A stretch of 64,000 nucleotides of DNA from Streptomyces misionensis. Lineage in GTDB: Bacteria > Actinomycetota > Actinomycetes > Streptomycetales > Streptomycetaceae. Numbering within the stretch: the stretch's first letter is position 1; each line of letters opens with the position of its first letter. The stretch spans positions 620,001 to 684,000 of the forward strand of contig NZ_FNTD01000004.1 in NCBI RefSeq assembly GCF_900104815.1. The letters run 5' to 3'. Below are positions 42,262 to 51,665 of this stretch, piece after piece. Made by a program: the position numbers and the translations under genes. The notes under the pieces were generated by a model. That model made no database searches. It had not been told where the DNA came from and saw nothing but the letters and a program-made list of their open reading frames with translations.

Positions 42262-44055
42262 ATGACCACCACCGAATCGCGGGCCGCAGGACGCAAACCC
42301 GCCCAGCTCGTGGACATGTCCTGGGATCCGATCACCCGGATCATCGGCAACCTGGGCATCTACACGAAGATCGACTTCGCCAACCGTGAGGTCGTCGAGT
42401 GCCACAGCACCTCGTCGCTGTTCCGCGGCTACTCGGTGTTCATGAAGGGCAAGGACCCGCGCGACGCCGGGTTCATCACCTCACGGATCTGCGGCATCTG
42501 CGGCGACAACCACACCACCTGCTCCAACTACGCCCAGCAGATGGCCTACGGGGTCAAGCCGCCGAAGCTGGCCGAGCACATCACCAACCTGGGCGAGGCG
42601 GCGGAGTACATCTTCGACCACACCATCTTCCAGGACAACCTGGTCTTCGTGGACTTCTGCGAGGCGATGGTCAAGGCCACCAACCCCGGGGTGCTGGCCC
42701 GCGCCGAACGCACCGACGCGCCCCGCGGCGACGTGCACGGCTACCGCACCATCGCCGAGATCATGAAGGCCTTCAACCCCTTCGAGGGCGAGGTCTACAA
42801 GGAGGCGCTGAAGGTCAGCCGGATCACCCGGGAGATGTTCTGCCTGATGGAGGGGCGCCATGTGCACCCCTCCACGCTGTACCCGGGCGGCGTCGGCACG
42901 ATGCCGCAGCCCAACACCTTCACCGACTACCTCAGCCGGCTGATGCGCGTCATCGACTTCGTGAAGAAGGCGGTGGCGATGAACGACGACGTCTTCGACT
43001 TCTTCTACGAGGCGCTGCCGGGCTACGAGGAGGTCGGCAGGCGCCGCGTCCTGCTGGGCTGCTGGGGCGCGTTCCAGAACCCGGACGTGGTCGACTACCG
43101 CTACGCCACCATGAACGAGTGGGGCAAGGCGATGTACGTCACCCCGGGCGTCGTCGTGGACGGCAAGCTGGTCACCAACAACCTGATCGACATCAACCTC
43201 GGGCTGCGCGTCATGCTGGGCAGCTCCTTCTACGAGGACTGGGTGAACGAGGAGCCGTTCGTCACCCACGACCCGCTGGGCAACCCCGTCGACATGCGTC
43301 ACCCGTGGAACCAGACCACGGTGCCGGTGCCGCAGAAGCGGGACTTCGAGGGCAACTACAGCTGGGTGATGAGCCCGCGCTGGTACCACCCGGACACCGG
43401 TGAGCACCTCGCCCTGGACACCGGCGGCGGCCCGCTGGCCCGGCTGTGGTCGACCGCGCTGAGCGGCCTGGTGGACACGCCGTACGTCAAGGCGACCGGC
43501 GGCGGCATCCGCATCACCCTGCCCAAGGGCGAGAAGCTGCCGGAGACCACCCTGGAGTGGCGCATCCCGAAGTGGAGCAACACCCTCGAACGGGACCGCG
43601 CCCGGCCGTACTTCATCGCCTACGCCGCCGCCATGGCGCTCCAGTTCCTGGAGGAGGCCATGGGGATGATGCGCAGCGGCGACACCAAGGTGTACGAGAA
43701 CTTCGAGGTGCCGGACGAGTCGATCGGCTGCGGTTTCCACGAGGCGGTCCGCGGAGTCCTCTCGCACCACCTGGTGATCCGGGACAAGAAGATCGCCAAC
43801 TACCACCCGTACCCGCCGACCCCGTGGAACGCCAGCCCGAGGGACATCTACGGCACGCCGGGCCCGTACGAGGACGCGGTGCAGGGCCAGCCGGTCTTCG
43901 AGGAGAACGGTCCCGACGACTTCAAGGGCGTCGACATCATGCGCACCGTGCGCAGCTTCGACCCCTGTCTGCCGTGCGGGGTGCACATGTACATGGGCAA
44001 GGGCAAGACCCTGACCACGGTGCACTCGCCGACGTACGGGGCGAACCATGCCTGA
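42262..44055 (+). CDS. hhyL: group 1h [NiFe]-hydrogenase large (catalytic) subunit
   Basis: 597-aa catalytic subunit carrying the NiFe(CN)2CO centre. N-terminal ligand motif R75-I-C77-G-I-C80-GDNH84-TTC; C-terminal ligand motif D567-P-C569-L-P-C572-G-V-H575. Twenty-two residues follow His575, consistent with a tail removed by the maturation protease encoded at 51666. ATG at 42262; its 3' end overlaps the NifU-like gene by 8 bp. All four nickel cysteines are present, so the enzyme should be active. Family subgroup assigned from overall sequence and the small-subunit signature. Confidence 0.97.
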   Translation: MTTTESRAAGRKPAQLVDMSWDPITRIIGNLGIYTKIDFANREVVECHSTSSLFRGYSVFMKGKDPRDAGFITSRICGICGDNHTTCSNYAQQMAYGVKPPKLAEHITNLGEAAEYIFDHTIFQDNLVFVDFCEAMVKATNPGVLARAERTDAPRGDVHGYRTIAEIMKAFNPFEGEVYKEALKVSRITREMFCLMEGRHVHPSTLYPGGVGTMPQPNTFTDYLSRLMRVIDFVKKAVAMNDDVFDFFYEALPGYEEVGRRRVLLGCWGAFQNPDVVDYRYATMNEWGKAMYVTPGVVVDGKLVTNNLIDINLGLRVMLGSSFYEDWVNEEPFVTHDPLGNPVDMRHPWNQTTVPVPQKRDFEGNYSWVMSPRWYHPDTGEHLALDTGGGPLARLWSTALSGLVDTPYVKATGGGIRITLPKGEKLPETTLEWRIPKWSNTLERDRARPYFIAYAAAMALQFLEEAMGMMRSGDTKVYENFEVPDESIGCGFHEAVRGVLSHHLVIRDKKIANYHPYPPTPWNASPRDIYGTPGPYEDAVQGQPVFEENGPDDFKGVDIMRTVRSFDPCLPCGVHMYMGKGKTLTTVHSPTYGANHA

Positions 44056-44617
44056 GGCCGCCGAGCGGCTGGCCGACCCCGCGGTGGAGGCACGCCTCGC
44101 GCGGCTGGACGAGGCGCTGGCCGGGCTGGAGTCCGTGCCCGGCCCGGCCCTGGAGGCGGTGCGGCTGCTGACCGAGGTCTACGGCGAGGCGCTGGCCCGG
44201 GTCGTGGACGGCGCGGACGAGCGGCTGTGGCGGCGGCTGGCCGATGACGAACTGGTCGCGCACCTCATGGTGCTGCACGACATCCACCCGGAGCCCCCGG
44301 CGGAGCGGGCCGCCCGCGCCGTGGAGCGGCTGCGGCCCGCGGTGCGCGAGCGCGGCGGTGACCTGGTGTGGGCCGGCGTCGAGGGCGAGGTGGCGCGGGT
44401 ACGGCTGGACTCCGGTGGCTCCGGGGGCGGCTGCGGCGGCGGTTGCGGGGGCGGCTCCGCGGACATCGCGGCGGCGGTCCGGGCGGCCGTGCTGGCCGTC
44501 GCGCCGGAGCTGGACGACGTGCGGATCGTGCCGGACGGCGAGGAGCGCGCGCCGGCTCCCGCGTTCGTGCCGCTGAGCACCGTCAAGCGGCGGCCCGTGC
44601 CGCAGGAGGCGCGGTGA
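44048..44617 (+). CDS. NifU-like domain protein of the hydrogenase operon
   Basis: 189 aa. The N-terminal ~100 residues are helical (LARLDEALAGLESVPGPALEAVRLLTEVYGEALARVV) and the C-terminal half is NifU-like (GGDLVWAGVEGEVARVRLDSG... SADIAAAVRAAVLAVAPELDDVRIV). The cluster-binding motif differs from the CxxC of NifU: C129-GGG-C133, set in a long glycine run. NifU scaffolds assemble Fe-S clusters, so it may load hhyS clusters; the CxxxC spacing makes that uncertain. It overlaps both neighbours (8 bp with hhyL, GTGA with the next gene), implying tight co-translation. Confidence 0.85.
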   Translation: MPEAAERLADPAVEARLARLDEALAGLESVPGPALEAVRLLTEVYGEALARVVDGADERLWRRLADDELVAHLMVLHDIHPEPPAERAARAVERLRPAVRERGGDLVWAGVEGEVARVRLDSGGSGGGCGGGCGGGSADIAAAVRAAVLAVAPELDDVRIVPDGEERAPAPAFVPLSTVKRRPVPQEAR

Positions 44618-45210
44618 GCGCGGACGGCGCGCTCGCCCGGGTCATCCGCTCCGCCGCCGGGCGCGCCGCCACGGACGAGGCCGAGAGCTGCGAGCTGTGC
44701 GCGGCCCGGGTGGCCGAGGAGCACCCGCACCTCTACGACACCGGGGCCGCGCAGGTGCGGTGCGTGTGCGGCCCCTGCTCGGTGCTGTTCGCGGACGGCG
44801 CGGCGGGCGAGGGCCGCTACCGGCTGGTGCCGCGGCGCCGGCTGCGGCTGCCGCCGGTCGACACGGCGGTGCTGGGGGTGCCGGTGGGCCTGGTGTTCTT
44901 CGTGCCGCGCTCCGACGGCTCGGTCACCGCGCAGGGGCCGAGCCCGGCCGGGGCGATGCGCTGGGAGGTGGACGCGGCTGCCTGGCGGCAGCTGGCCGCC
45001 ACCGTGCCGCAGCTGGCCGCCATGGCCCCCGACGTGGAGGCACTGCTGGTGAACACCGTGCGGGGCCTGGACGAGCACTGGATCGTGCCGGTCGACGACT
45101 GCTACCGGATGACCGCGCTGGTCCGCCGCGAGTGGCGGGGCCTCTCCGGTGGCGGACGGGTCTGGTCGGCCGTAGAACGGTTCTTCGGGGACCTGACCGA
45201 ACGGTCGTAG
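44614..45210 (+). CDS. DUF5947 protein of the hydrogenase operon
   Basis: 198 aa. N-terminal cysteine/histidine set C26ELC29, H37PH39, C50VC52GPC55 resembles a zinc ribbon or a Rieske-like metal knuckle; the remainder (GRYRLVPRRRLRLPPVDTAVLGVPVGLVFFVPRSDGSVTAQGPSPAGAMRWEV... LVNTVRGLDEHWIVPVDDCYRMTALVRREWRGLSGG) is the DUF5947 body found in actinobacterial hydrogenase operons. Function unknown; an electron-transfer or assembly role is possible. GTG at 44614 overlaps the NifU-like stop. Confidence 0.85.
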   Translation: MSADGALARVIRSAAGRAATDEAESCELCAARVAEEHPHLYDTGAAQVRCVCGPCSVLFADGAAGEGRYRLVPRRRLRLPPVDTAVLGVPVGLVFFVPRSDGSVTAQGPSPAGAMRWEVDAAAWRQLAATVPQLAAMAPDVEALLVNTVRGLDEHWIVPVDDCYRMTALVRREWRGLSGGGRVWSAVERFFGDLTERS

Positions 45211-45230
45211 GACCTGGAAGGAGATCGGAC

Positions 45231-45437
45231 ATGGGCACCATCCGAGTGGGCCGCCCCCAGGCGAAGCCCGACACGCCGAGTCATGTACCCGGGCTGCACC
45301 AGGGCAACAAGGGCCCGTACCAGGAGCAGACCGGACACCACCGGGACGGCAGCTCCGACGCGCGCCGCTCCACCGGGATCCACTGGAAGCGGCATGACGC
45401 CCTGGTGGAGGGCATGCCGAACATCTCGCCGGGATGA
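45231..45437 (+). CDS. small conserved hydrogenase-operon protein
   Basis: 68 aa with a strong GGAAGGAG site before ATG 45231. Sequence is polar and Gly/His/Pro-rich (PDTPSHVPGLHQGNKGPYQEQTGHHRDGS..RSTGIHWKRHDALVEGMPNISPG), apparently disordered, without cysteines. It lies between DUF5947 and a small membrane protein and overlaps the latter (ATGA). I cannot assign a function; histidines could bind metal. Confidence 0.75.
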   Translation: MGTIRVGRPQAKPDTPSHVPGLHQGNKGPYQEQTGHHRDGSSDARRSTGIHWKRHDALVEGMPNISPG

Positions 45438-45646
45438 GAGAACGGAAAGTGACCGTCATGAGCGATTGCCGAAGCAGAAGGCGCGGGCGAGCGAGGATGT
45501 CCGCACGGCAGGTGCTGCTGCTCCAGGCCGCGCTGGCCGGCGGTGTCGTCACCGCCCTCGTCATCAAGGAACTCCCGGGCATCATGCGGGAGTTGCGGAT
45601 CTTCCGGATGACCGGCGGGCCGGGCGCGAACCGCCGCTACCCGTAG
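45434..45646 (+). CDS. small single-helix membrane protein (DUF6893-like)
   Basis: 70 aa: basic N-terminus, one hydrophobic helix (QVLLLQAALAGGVVTALVIKEL) and a short tail PGIMRELRIFRMTGGPG. ATG at 45434 overlaps the previous stop; ATG 45458 (after GGAAAGTG) is an alternative start. It may tether the otherwise soluble hydrogenase or its partners to the membrane (inference). Located 8 bp before hypA. Confidence 0.7.
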   Translation: MRERKVTVMSDCRSRRRGRARMSARQVLLLQAALAGGVVTALVIKELPGIMRELRIFRMTGGPGANRRYP

Positions 45647-45654
45647 GGCGCCCC

Positions 45655-45996
45655 GTGCACGAGCTGTCGATCGCGACGGCGATCGTGGAGCAGGCCGAAC
45701 GGCTCGCCCGCGCGGACGGTGCGGACCGGGTGTCCGCGGTGACCGTCCGTGTCGGCGACCTGGCCGGGGTGGTGCCGGACGCGCTGCACTTCGCCTTCGA
45801 GGTGGCCCGTGACGGCACGGCGCTCGCCGGTGCCCGGCTGGAGGTGGAGGCGGTGCCCGCGCTGGCCTGGTGCGGCGGCTGCGCCGAGGAGTTCGCGGTC
45901 GGCATGCCGCCGTTCTTCTGGTGTCCGCACTGCGACCGTCCCTCGCAGGAGCTGCGCAGCGGCCGGGAGCTGGAGATCACGGCGGTGCAGGCATGA
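45655..45996 (+). CDS. hypA: hydrogenase nickel-insertion protein HypA
   Basis: 113 aa. The first residues MHELS include the N-terminal Met-His-Glu nickel site. The zinc-binding loop has C-G-G-C (ALAWCGGCAEEF) and C-P-H-C (FFWCPHCDRPS). Delivers nickel to HhyL with HypB. GTG at 45655; last gene of the rightward operon, its stop lying inside a 40-nt palindrome. Confidence 0.95.
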   Translation: MHELSIATAIVEQAERLARADGADRVSAVTVRVGDLAGVVPDALHFAFEVARDGTALAGARLEVEAVPALAWCGGCAEEFAVGMPPFFWCPHCDRPSQELRSGRELEITAVQA

Positions 45997-46030
45997 GGAC
46001 GGCCCCGCCGCGGCGGGGCCGTCCTCATGC
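45991..46030. terminator. perfect 40-nt palindrome between convergent hyp operons
   Basis: The two 20-nt halves are exact complements with no spacer (left half begins GCATGAGGACGG). It overlaps the hypA stop (TGA 45994-45996) and ends 11 bp before the hypE stop. A strong bidirectional terminator for the two convergent hydrogenase operons. Confidence 0.85.
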
Positions 46031-46041
46031 GCGGTGACCGG

Positions 46042-47118
46042 TCAGCAGATGCGGGGCAGCTGCTCCCCCAGCGGCAGGTCGACGACCCGGGTGCCGCCGA
46101 GACCGGTGGCGACGACGACCATGCCGGGGTGGTCCGCCACGCACTCCCCGATCAGCGCCGCGCCGGTGCCCTGCGGGTGGGCCCGCATCGCGGCGAGCAC
46201 CGCCTCGGCGTGCTCGGGCGGCACGAAGGCGACGAGCCGGCCCTCGTTGGCGACGTACAGCGGGTCCAGGCCGAGGAAGCCGCAGGCGTTCGCGACCTCC
46301 TCGGGGACCGGGACGGCCCGGTCGCGCAGCCGGACCCCGGTGCCGGAGGCGCGGGCGATCTCGTTCAGGGAGGCGCCGAGGCCGCCCCGCGTGGGGTCGC
46401 GCAGCACGTGGATGTCCTTGGTGACCTCCAGCATGGCCGCGACCAGCCCGGCCAGCGGCGCGGTGTCGGAGGTGATCTCGACGCCGAACTCCAGGCCCTC
46501 GCGCACGCTCATCACCGCCACGCCGTGCAGGCCGATCGGGCCGCTGACGATGACGGCGTCACCGGGCCGGGCGCGCTGCGGGCGGATGTCGACGCCGTCG
46601 GGGACCAGTCCGACGCCCGCGGTGGTGACGTAGACGCCGTCGCCGTGCCCGGACTCGACCACCTTGGTGTCCCCGGTGGCGACGACGACGCCCGCGGCCT
46701 CGGCGGCGGCACCGAGCGCGCGGGCGATCCGCTCGACCACGGCCAGTTCCACGCCCTCCTCCAGGACGAAGGCGGTGGACAGGAAGGCGGGCCGGGCGCC
46801 GCTCATGGCGAGGTCGTTGACGGTGCCGTTGACGGCGAGGTCGCCGAGGCTGCCGCCGGGGAAGAACAGCGGCCGTACGACGTAGGAGTCGGTGGAGAAG
46901 GCCAGCCGGGCGCCGCCGAGCTCGAAGACGGCGGAGTCGGCGAGGGCGGCGAGGGTGGGGTTGCCGTAGGCCGGGGCGAAGACCTGTTCGATCAGCTCGG
47001 CGGAGAGGGCACCGCCGCCGCCGTGGCCCATCACGACGACCGGCTGGTCGCACAGGGGGGCGGGGCAGGTCCAGTCCGCCGGGTCGACGGCGGTGTCGGG
47101 GGCGGCGAGGTCAGCCAA
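46042..47118 (-). CDS. hypE: hydrogenase maturation protein HypE
   Basis: 358 aa. It dehydrates the carbamoyl thioester on its own C-terminal cysteine to thiocyanate, donating CN to the Fe centre on HypC-HypD. The C-terminus is PRIC, with the required terminal Cys. Also seen: [57 protein letters not shown] (PurM-like ATP site), ATGDTKVV and [17 protein letters not shown]. Start overlaps the hypD stop by 8 bp; last gene of the leftward operon. Confidence 0.96.
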   Translation of the reverse strand: MADLAAPDTAVDPADWTCPAPLCDQPVVVMGHGGGGALSAELIEQVFAPAYGNPTLAALADSAVFELGGARLAFSTDSYVVRPLFFPGGSLGDLAVNGTVNDLAMSGARPAFLSTAFVLEEGVELAVVERIARALGAAAEAAGVVVATGDTKVVESGHGDGVYVTTAGVGLVPDGVDIRPQRARPGDAVIVSGPIGLHGVAVMSVREGLEFGVEITSDTAPLAGLVAAMLEVTKDIHVLRDPTRGGLGASLNEIARASGTGVRLRDRAVPVPEEVANACGFLGLDPLYVANEGRLVAFVPPEHAEAVLAAMRAHPQGTGAALIGECVADHPGMVVVATGLGGTRVVDLPLGEQLPRIC

Positions 47119-48253
47119 CGGGGTTCATCTCCTCCTGCGGGATGCGCGATCCCTGCGGTGCCGGGGTGTTCATGCGGCGGTAGAGGTGGTAGGCGGCGCA
47201 GGCGCCCTCGCTGGAGACCATGGTGGCGCCGAGCGGGGTGCGCGGGGTGCAGGCCTTGCCGAACGCCTCGCACTCGGTCGGCTTGATCAGGCCCTGGAGG
47301 ACCTCGCCGGCCCGGCACACCGCGGGTTCCTCGGTGCGGATGCCGCCGACGTCGAAGCGGTGCTCGGCGTCGTAGGCGCGGAAGGCGTCGCCGAGCCGCC
47401 AGCCGCTGGCGGGGATGCGGCCGATGCCGCGCCAGTTGCGGTCGGTGACCTCGAAGACCTGCTCCAGCATGCGCAGGGCCGCCGGGTTGCCCTGGTCGCG
47501 CACGGCCCGGGGGTAGGCGTTCTCGACCCGGTGCTCGCCGCGCTCCAGCTGGTGGACGGCGCGCCGGATCCCTTCGAGGATGTCGAGGGGCTCGAAGCCG
47601 GTGACGACGACGGGCACGCGGTGCCGCTCGGCCAGCTCCGGGTACTCGGCGGTGCCCATCACGCTGCACACGTGTCCGGCGGCGAGGAAGCCCTGCACCC
47701 GGCAGCTGGGCGCGGTCATGATCGCCTCGATGGCCGGGGGGACCCGGACGTGGGAGACGAGCAGGCTGAAGTTGCCGATCCCGAGGCGGCGGGCCTGGTG
47801 GACGGCCATGGCGTTGGCGGGGGCGGTGGTCTCGAAGCCGATGGCGAAGAAGACGACCTCGCGGTCCGGGTTCCTGCGGGCGAGGTCGAGCGCGTCGAGC
47901 GGCGAGTACACCACCCGTACGTCGCCGCCCTCGCCCTTGACGCGGAACAGGTCGCGGTCGGTTCCGGGGACCCGCAGCATGTCCCCGAAGGAGCAGAAGA
48001 TCACCCCGGGGCGGGCGGCGATCTCCAGGGCCTTGTCGATGACCTCCAGCGGGGTGACGCACACCGGGCAGCCGGGTCCGTGGATCAACTCGACCTGTTC
48101 GGGCAGGAGTTGGTCGATGCCGTGCCGGATGATGGAGTGGGTCTGGCCGCCGCAGACCTCCATCAGGGCCCAGGGGCGGGTGGCCGTGGCGTGGATCTCG
48201 TCCAGCAGCCGGCGCGCCCGCTCGGGGTCGTTGAACTCCTCGATGTACTTCAC
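47111..48253 (-). CDS. hypD: hydrogenase maturation protein HypD
   Basis: 380 aa. Scaffold with a [4Fe-4S] cluster on which, together with HypC, the Fe(CN)2CO group is built. Motifs: [50 protein letters not shown], and the cluster cysteines in [45 protein letters not shown]. Length normal. Overlaps hypC (ATGA) and hypE. Confidence 0.96.
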   Translation of the reverse strand: MKYIEEFNDPERARRLLDEIHATATRPWALMEVCGGQTHSIIRHGIDQLLPEQVELIHGPGCPVCVTPLEVIDKALEIAARPGVIFCSFGDMLRVPGTDRDLFRVKGEGGDVRVVYSPLDALDLARRNPDREVVFFAIGFETTAPANAMAVHQARRLGIGNFSLLVSHVRVPPAIEAIMTAPSCRVQGFLAAGHVCSVMGTAEYPELAERHRVPVVVTGFEPLDILEGIRRAVHQLERGEHRVENAYPRAVRDQGNPAALRMLEQVFEVTDRNWRGIGRIPASGWRLGDAFRAYDAEHRFDVGGIRTEEPAVCRAGEVLQGLIKPTECEAFGKACTPRTPLGATMVSSEGACAAYHLYRRMNTPAPQGSRIPQEEMNPVG

Positions 48254-48540
48254 CGGACCTCACTCTCGCTCTCCTGGCGCGCGGCCTGTTCCCACGCGTC
48301 CCCGAACTCCTCCTCCAACAGGCCGAGTTGGTCGAACAGCTCCAGGGAGGCGCGGGCCGACTCCTCGTCCAGGCGCTGGAGCGCGAAGCCGACGTGCACG
48401 ATCACGTACTCGCCGACCCGCACATCGGGCAGGTACTCCAGGCAGGCCTCCTTGCGGACGCCGCCGAAATCGATCACGCCGATGAGGGGGTCGGCCTGGT
48501 GGTCGATGGACACGACCTTGCCGGGCACTGCCAGACACAT
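48250..48540 (-). CDS. hypC: hydrogenase assembly chaperone HypC
   Basis: 96 aa. [13 protein letters not shown] has the essential Cys2; an OB-like barrel ([33 protein letters not shown]) and an acidic C-terminal helix follow. It carries Fe/CO2-derived ligands with HypD and delivers the cofactor to HhyL. ATG at 48540, 3 bp after the hypF stop; overlaps hypD. Confidence 0.96.
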   Translation of the reverse strand: MCLAVPGKVVSIDHQADPLIGVIDFGGVRKEACLEYLPDVRVGEYVIVHVGFALQRLDEESARASLELFDQLGLLEEEFGDAWEQAARQESESEVR

Positions 48541-48543
48541 GTC

Positions 48544-50883
48544 TCACTCCGTCTCGTGGTGGGGTGCGGTGGCCGCGACCATCAGCTGGCCGAGCGCCAG
48601 CCCGCCGTCGTTGGGCGGGACTTCGCCGTGCCGCAGGACCGTGAAGCCGTCGGCCCGCAGCAGGGCGGAGCACTTCTCCTCCAGCAGGGCGTTGGCGAAC
48701 ACCCCGCCGGTGAGGGCGACCGTGTCCAGACCGGTCGCGCCGCGGGCCCGGCGGCAGATCTCGGTGACCGCCCGGGCCACACCCCGGTGGAAGCGGGCCG
48801 CGAGCACCGGGGCCGGGGTGCCGCGGCGCCGGTCGGCGAGCAGTGCGCGCAGCATCGGCGCGGGATCGCAGACGAGGGACCGGCTCGCGGTGAGCCCGAA
48901 CGGGTAGGCCACCGCGTCCGCGTCCCGCGCCCGGGTGGCCGCCGCCTCCAGCTCCAGCGCGGCCTGCGCCTCGTACCCGGCGCGGTGGCACAGGCCCGCG
49001 AGGGAGGCCACGGCGTCGAACAGCCGGCCCATGCTGGACGTGGGCACGCAGGCCACCTGCCGCTCCAACTGCCGCTTCAGCAGATCGAGTTCGGCCGGTG
49101 AACAGGCGGTGACGCTGGGCAGGTCCGCCGTCCAGGGCAGGCCCGCGGCCCACAGCCGGGCCAGGGCGAGGCGGCAGGGGTTGGCCACGCCCGCGTCACC
49201 GCCGGGCAGCGGGGCCGGCGCGAGGTGGGCGAAGCGCCGGTGGCCGGTGTAGTCGGCGAGCAGGATCTCGCCGCCCCACACCGTGCCGTCGTCGCCGTAG
49301 CCGGTGCCGTCGAAGGCGACGCCGATGACCGGGGTGGTGCCGTCGAGGCCGTGTTCGGCCATGGCGGAGGCGATGTGGGCGTGGTGGTGCTGCACCTGGC
49401 GCAGCGGCAGCCGGGTCCCGGCGCGCCGGCGGGCCCAGCCGGTGGAGTGGTAGCCGGGGTGACGGTCCGCGGCGACCAGTTCCGGGGTGACGTTGGTCAG
49501 GCGGCCCAGGTGCCGCTCGGCGCGGCCTGCGGCCTCCAGGGTGGAGAGTTCGCCCATGTCGCCGATGTGCGGACCGAACCAGGCCAGGTCTCCCGCGCCG
49601 AGGCACGGCACGTTCTTCAGATCGCCGCCGACCGCGAGCGCGGGCCGCACCGCGACCGGCAGCCGCAGCGCGCGGGGTACGTAGCCGCGTGAGCGGCGCA
49701 GCACCTGTTCGGTGCCGTCGGGGCGCACCCGCAGCAGGGAGTCGTCGCAGGGCGAGGCGATGGGCCGGTCGTGGGCGAGCCAGGCGTCGGCGAGCCCGGC
49801 CAGCCGGCTTTGGGCCTCTTCGTCGTCGGTGACGATGGGTTCGCCGGAGCGGTTGCCGCTGGTCATCACCAGCACCCGGGGTCCCGGTGGGTCGCCGGGC
49901 AGCCCGAACAGCAGGGTGTGCACCGGGGTGTAGGGCAGCAGCACGCCGATGTGCGGGCTGCCGGGGCAGACCCCGTCGGCCGGCCGGATCCCGTCGGCCG
50001 GGGTGCGGCGGCGTAGCAGCACGATGGGGCGGCGCGGGCCGGTCAGGGCGGCGCGCTCGGCGGCGGAAAGGAACGCGAGGCGCTCCGCGGTGGCGAGGTC
50101 GGCGCACATCACCGCGAACGCCTTGCCGCCGCGCTCCTTGCGTGCGCGCAGCGTGGCGACGGCCGTGGGGTCGGTGGCGTCGCAGGCCAGGTGGTAGCCG
50201 CCGAGTCCCTTGACGGCGACGATGCGTCCGGCGGCGAGCAGTTCCCGGGCCCTCGCGAGGGCGTCCGCGTCCCGCAGGGGGCGCATCCCAGGGCCGGTCA
50301 GGGTGAGGCGGGGGCCGCAGCGGGGGCAGGCGACGGGCTGGGCGTGGAAGCGCCGGTCGGCGGGGTCGCCGTACTCCCGGGCGCAGTCGGGGCACATCGG
50401 GAAGCCGGCCATGGTGGTCGCCACCCGGTCGTACGGCATGCCGGTGGCGATGGTGAAGCGGGGGCCGCAGTGGGTGCAGGTGACGAACGGGTGCCGGTGC
50501 CTGCGGTCGTCCGGGTCGGCGAGTTCGCGCAGGCAGTCGGCGCAGGTCGCGGTGTCGGGCGGGAGCTGGGCGCGGCCGGCGGCCCGGTCGGTGGAGCGGA
50601 TCGCGAACGGCCCGCTCTCGCCCGCGGCGGGCAGTTCCTCGTGGGCGACGCGGGTCACCGTGGCCAGCGGCGGGGGCCGGTGGGCCAGCGCCGCGCAGAA
50701 GCGGTCCACCTCCTGCCACGGGCCCTCGACCTCGATCAGCACCCCGTCCCCCGTGTTGCCGACGAACCCGGCCAGGCCCAGCCGGCCGGCCAGGCGGTGC
50801 ACATACGGCCGGAAGCCCACCCCCTGCACGGTGCCGTGCACGGTCAGCCGGCGGCGGACCGGGCCGGTCGCGGGCGCGGTCAT
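48544..50883 (-). CDS. hypF: carbamoyltransferase HypF
   Basis: 779 aa, full-length. Acylphosphatase-like domain at the start (VHGTVQGVGFRPYVHRLA), two zinc-finger repeats (CADCLREL..CTHCGPRF and CPDCAREY..CPRCGPR), a YrdC-like domain (about 200-385) and a Kae1-like domain with QHHHAHIASAMAEHG metal ligands and VALTGGVFANALL. Uses carbamoyl phosphate and ATP to carbamoylate HypE. ATG at 50883 overlaps the hypB stop. A much longer frame upstream is not real. Confidence 0.96.
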   Translation of the reverse strand: MTAPATGPVRRRLTVHGTVQGVGFRPYVHRLAGRLGLAGFVGNTGDGVLIEVEGPWQEVDRFCAALAHRPPPLATVTRVAHEELPAAGESGPFAIRSTDRAAGRAQLPPDTATCADCLRELADPDDRRHRHPFVTCTHCGPRFTIATGMPYDRVATTMAGFPMCPDCAREYGDPADRRFHAQPVACPRCGPRLTLTGPGMRPLRDADALARARELLAAGRIVAVKGLGGYHLACDATDPTAVATLRARKERGGKAFAVMCADLATAERLAFLSAAERAALTGPRRPIVLLRRRTPADGIRPADGVCPGSPHIGVLLPYTPVHTLLFGLPGDPPGPRVLVMTSGNRSGEPIVTDDEEAQSRLAGLADAWLAHDRPIASPCDDSLLRVRPDGTEQVLRRSRGYVPRALRLPVAVRPALAVGGDLKNVPCLGAGDLAWFGPHIGDMGELSTLEAAGRAERHLGRLTNVTPELVAADRHPGYHSTGWARRRAGTRLPLRQVQHHHAHIASAMAEHGLDGTTPVIGVAFDGTGYGDDGTVWGGEILLADYTGHRRFAHLAPAPLPGGDAGVANPCRLALARLWAAGLPWTADLPSVTACSPAELDLLKRQLERQVACVPTSSMGRLFDAVASLAGLCHRAGYEAQAALELEAAATRARDADAVAYPFGLTASRSLVCDPAPMLRALLADRRRGTPAPVLAARFHRGVARAVTEICRRARGATGLDTVALTGGVFANALLEEKCSALLRADGFTVLRHGEVPPNDGGLALGQLMVAATAPHHETE

Positions 50884-51605
50884 GCGACGGGCGCGGACTC
50901 GGCGTGGTGGTGGCCGTGCGGGTGCGGGGCGAGGGGCGGCCGGTGCGCGGGGCCGCCGTCGCGGACGGCGAGGGCCCGGTCGAGGAGGACGGCGACCCCG
51001 TCGCCGGTGCGGGCGCAGGACCGTACGATCTCCACCCCCGGGTTGACCCGCCGCACGTTCTCCCGGAACGCGGCCTCGTCGAAGCCGGCCGCCTCGGCGA
51101 GGTCGGTCTTGGTGATGACGACGAGGTGGGCGGAGCCGAACGCGGTCGGGTACTTCAGCGGTTTGTCCTCGCCCTCGGTGACCGCCATCAGAACGATCCG
51201 CAGGGACTCGCCGAGGTCGTAGGAGGCGGGGCAGACCAGGTTGCCGACGTTCTCCACGAAGAGCACCGAGGTGTCCGGCGGCAGCCAGCCCGCCAGCCGG
51301 GCCCGCACCTGACGGGCCTCCAGGTGGCACAGCCCGTCGGTGAGCAGCTGCTGGACGGGGGCGCCCGAGCGGGCGAGGCGGGTGGCGTCGTTCTCGGTCG
51401 CCAGGTCGGCGGTGAGCGCGGCGACCGGCACGCCCCGCTCGACCGCGTGGGCGAGCACCCGTCCGAGGAGTTCGGTCTTGCCGCTGCCCGGGCTGGACAG
51501 CAGGTTGACCACGGCCACCCCCTGCCCGGTCAGCTCCTCGCGCAGGCTGGCGGCGAGGTCGTCGTTCTTCGCCAGGACGGCCTGTCTGACGTCGGACCTG
51601 CACAT
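50880..51605 (-). CDS. hypB: hydrogenase nickel-insertion GTPase HypB
   Basis: 241-aa SIMIBI GTPase. P-loop SSPGSGKT (residues 37-44), metal-site Cys93-His94 (GLCHLEA), DTSVLFVENVGNLVCPASYDLGE and VVITKTDLAE. The C-terminus is histidine-rich (HPHGHHHAE), probably storing nickel; such tails more often occur at the N-terminus. Works with HypA. 60 bp separate it from the protease gene upstream. Confidence 0.96.
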   Translation of the reverse strand: MCRSDVRQAVLAKNDDLAASLREELTGQGVAVVNLLSSPGSGKTELLGRVLAHAVERGVPVAALTADLATENDATRLARSGAPVQQLLTDGLCHLEARQVRARLAGWLPPDTSVLFVENVGNLVCPASYDLGESLRIVLMAVTEGEDKPLKYPTAFGSAHLVVITKTDLAEAAGFDEAAFRENVRRVNPGVEIVRSCARTGDGVAVLLDRALAVRDGGPAHRPPLAPHPHGHHHAESAPVA

Positions 51606-51665
51606 GGGCGCTGCTCCTCGGGTCTGGGGGCTGGGGCCCGGGCCGCGTCCCGCGCGGCCCGGGTG

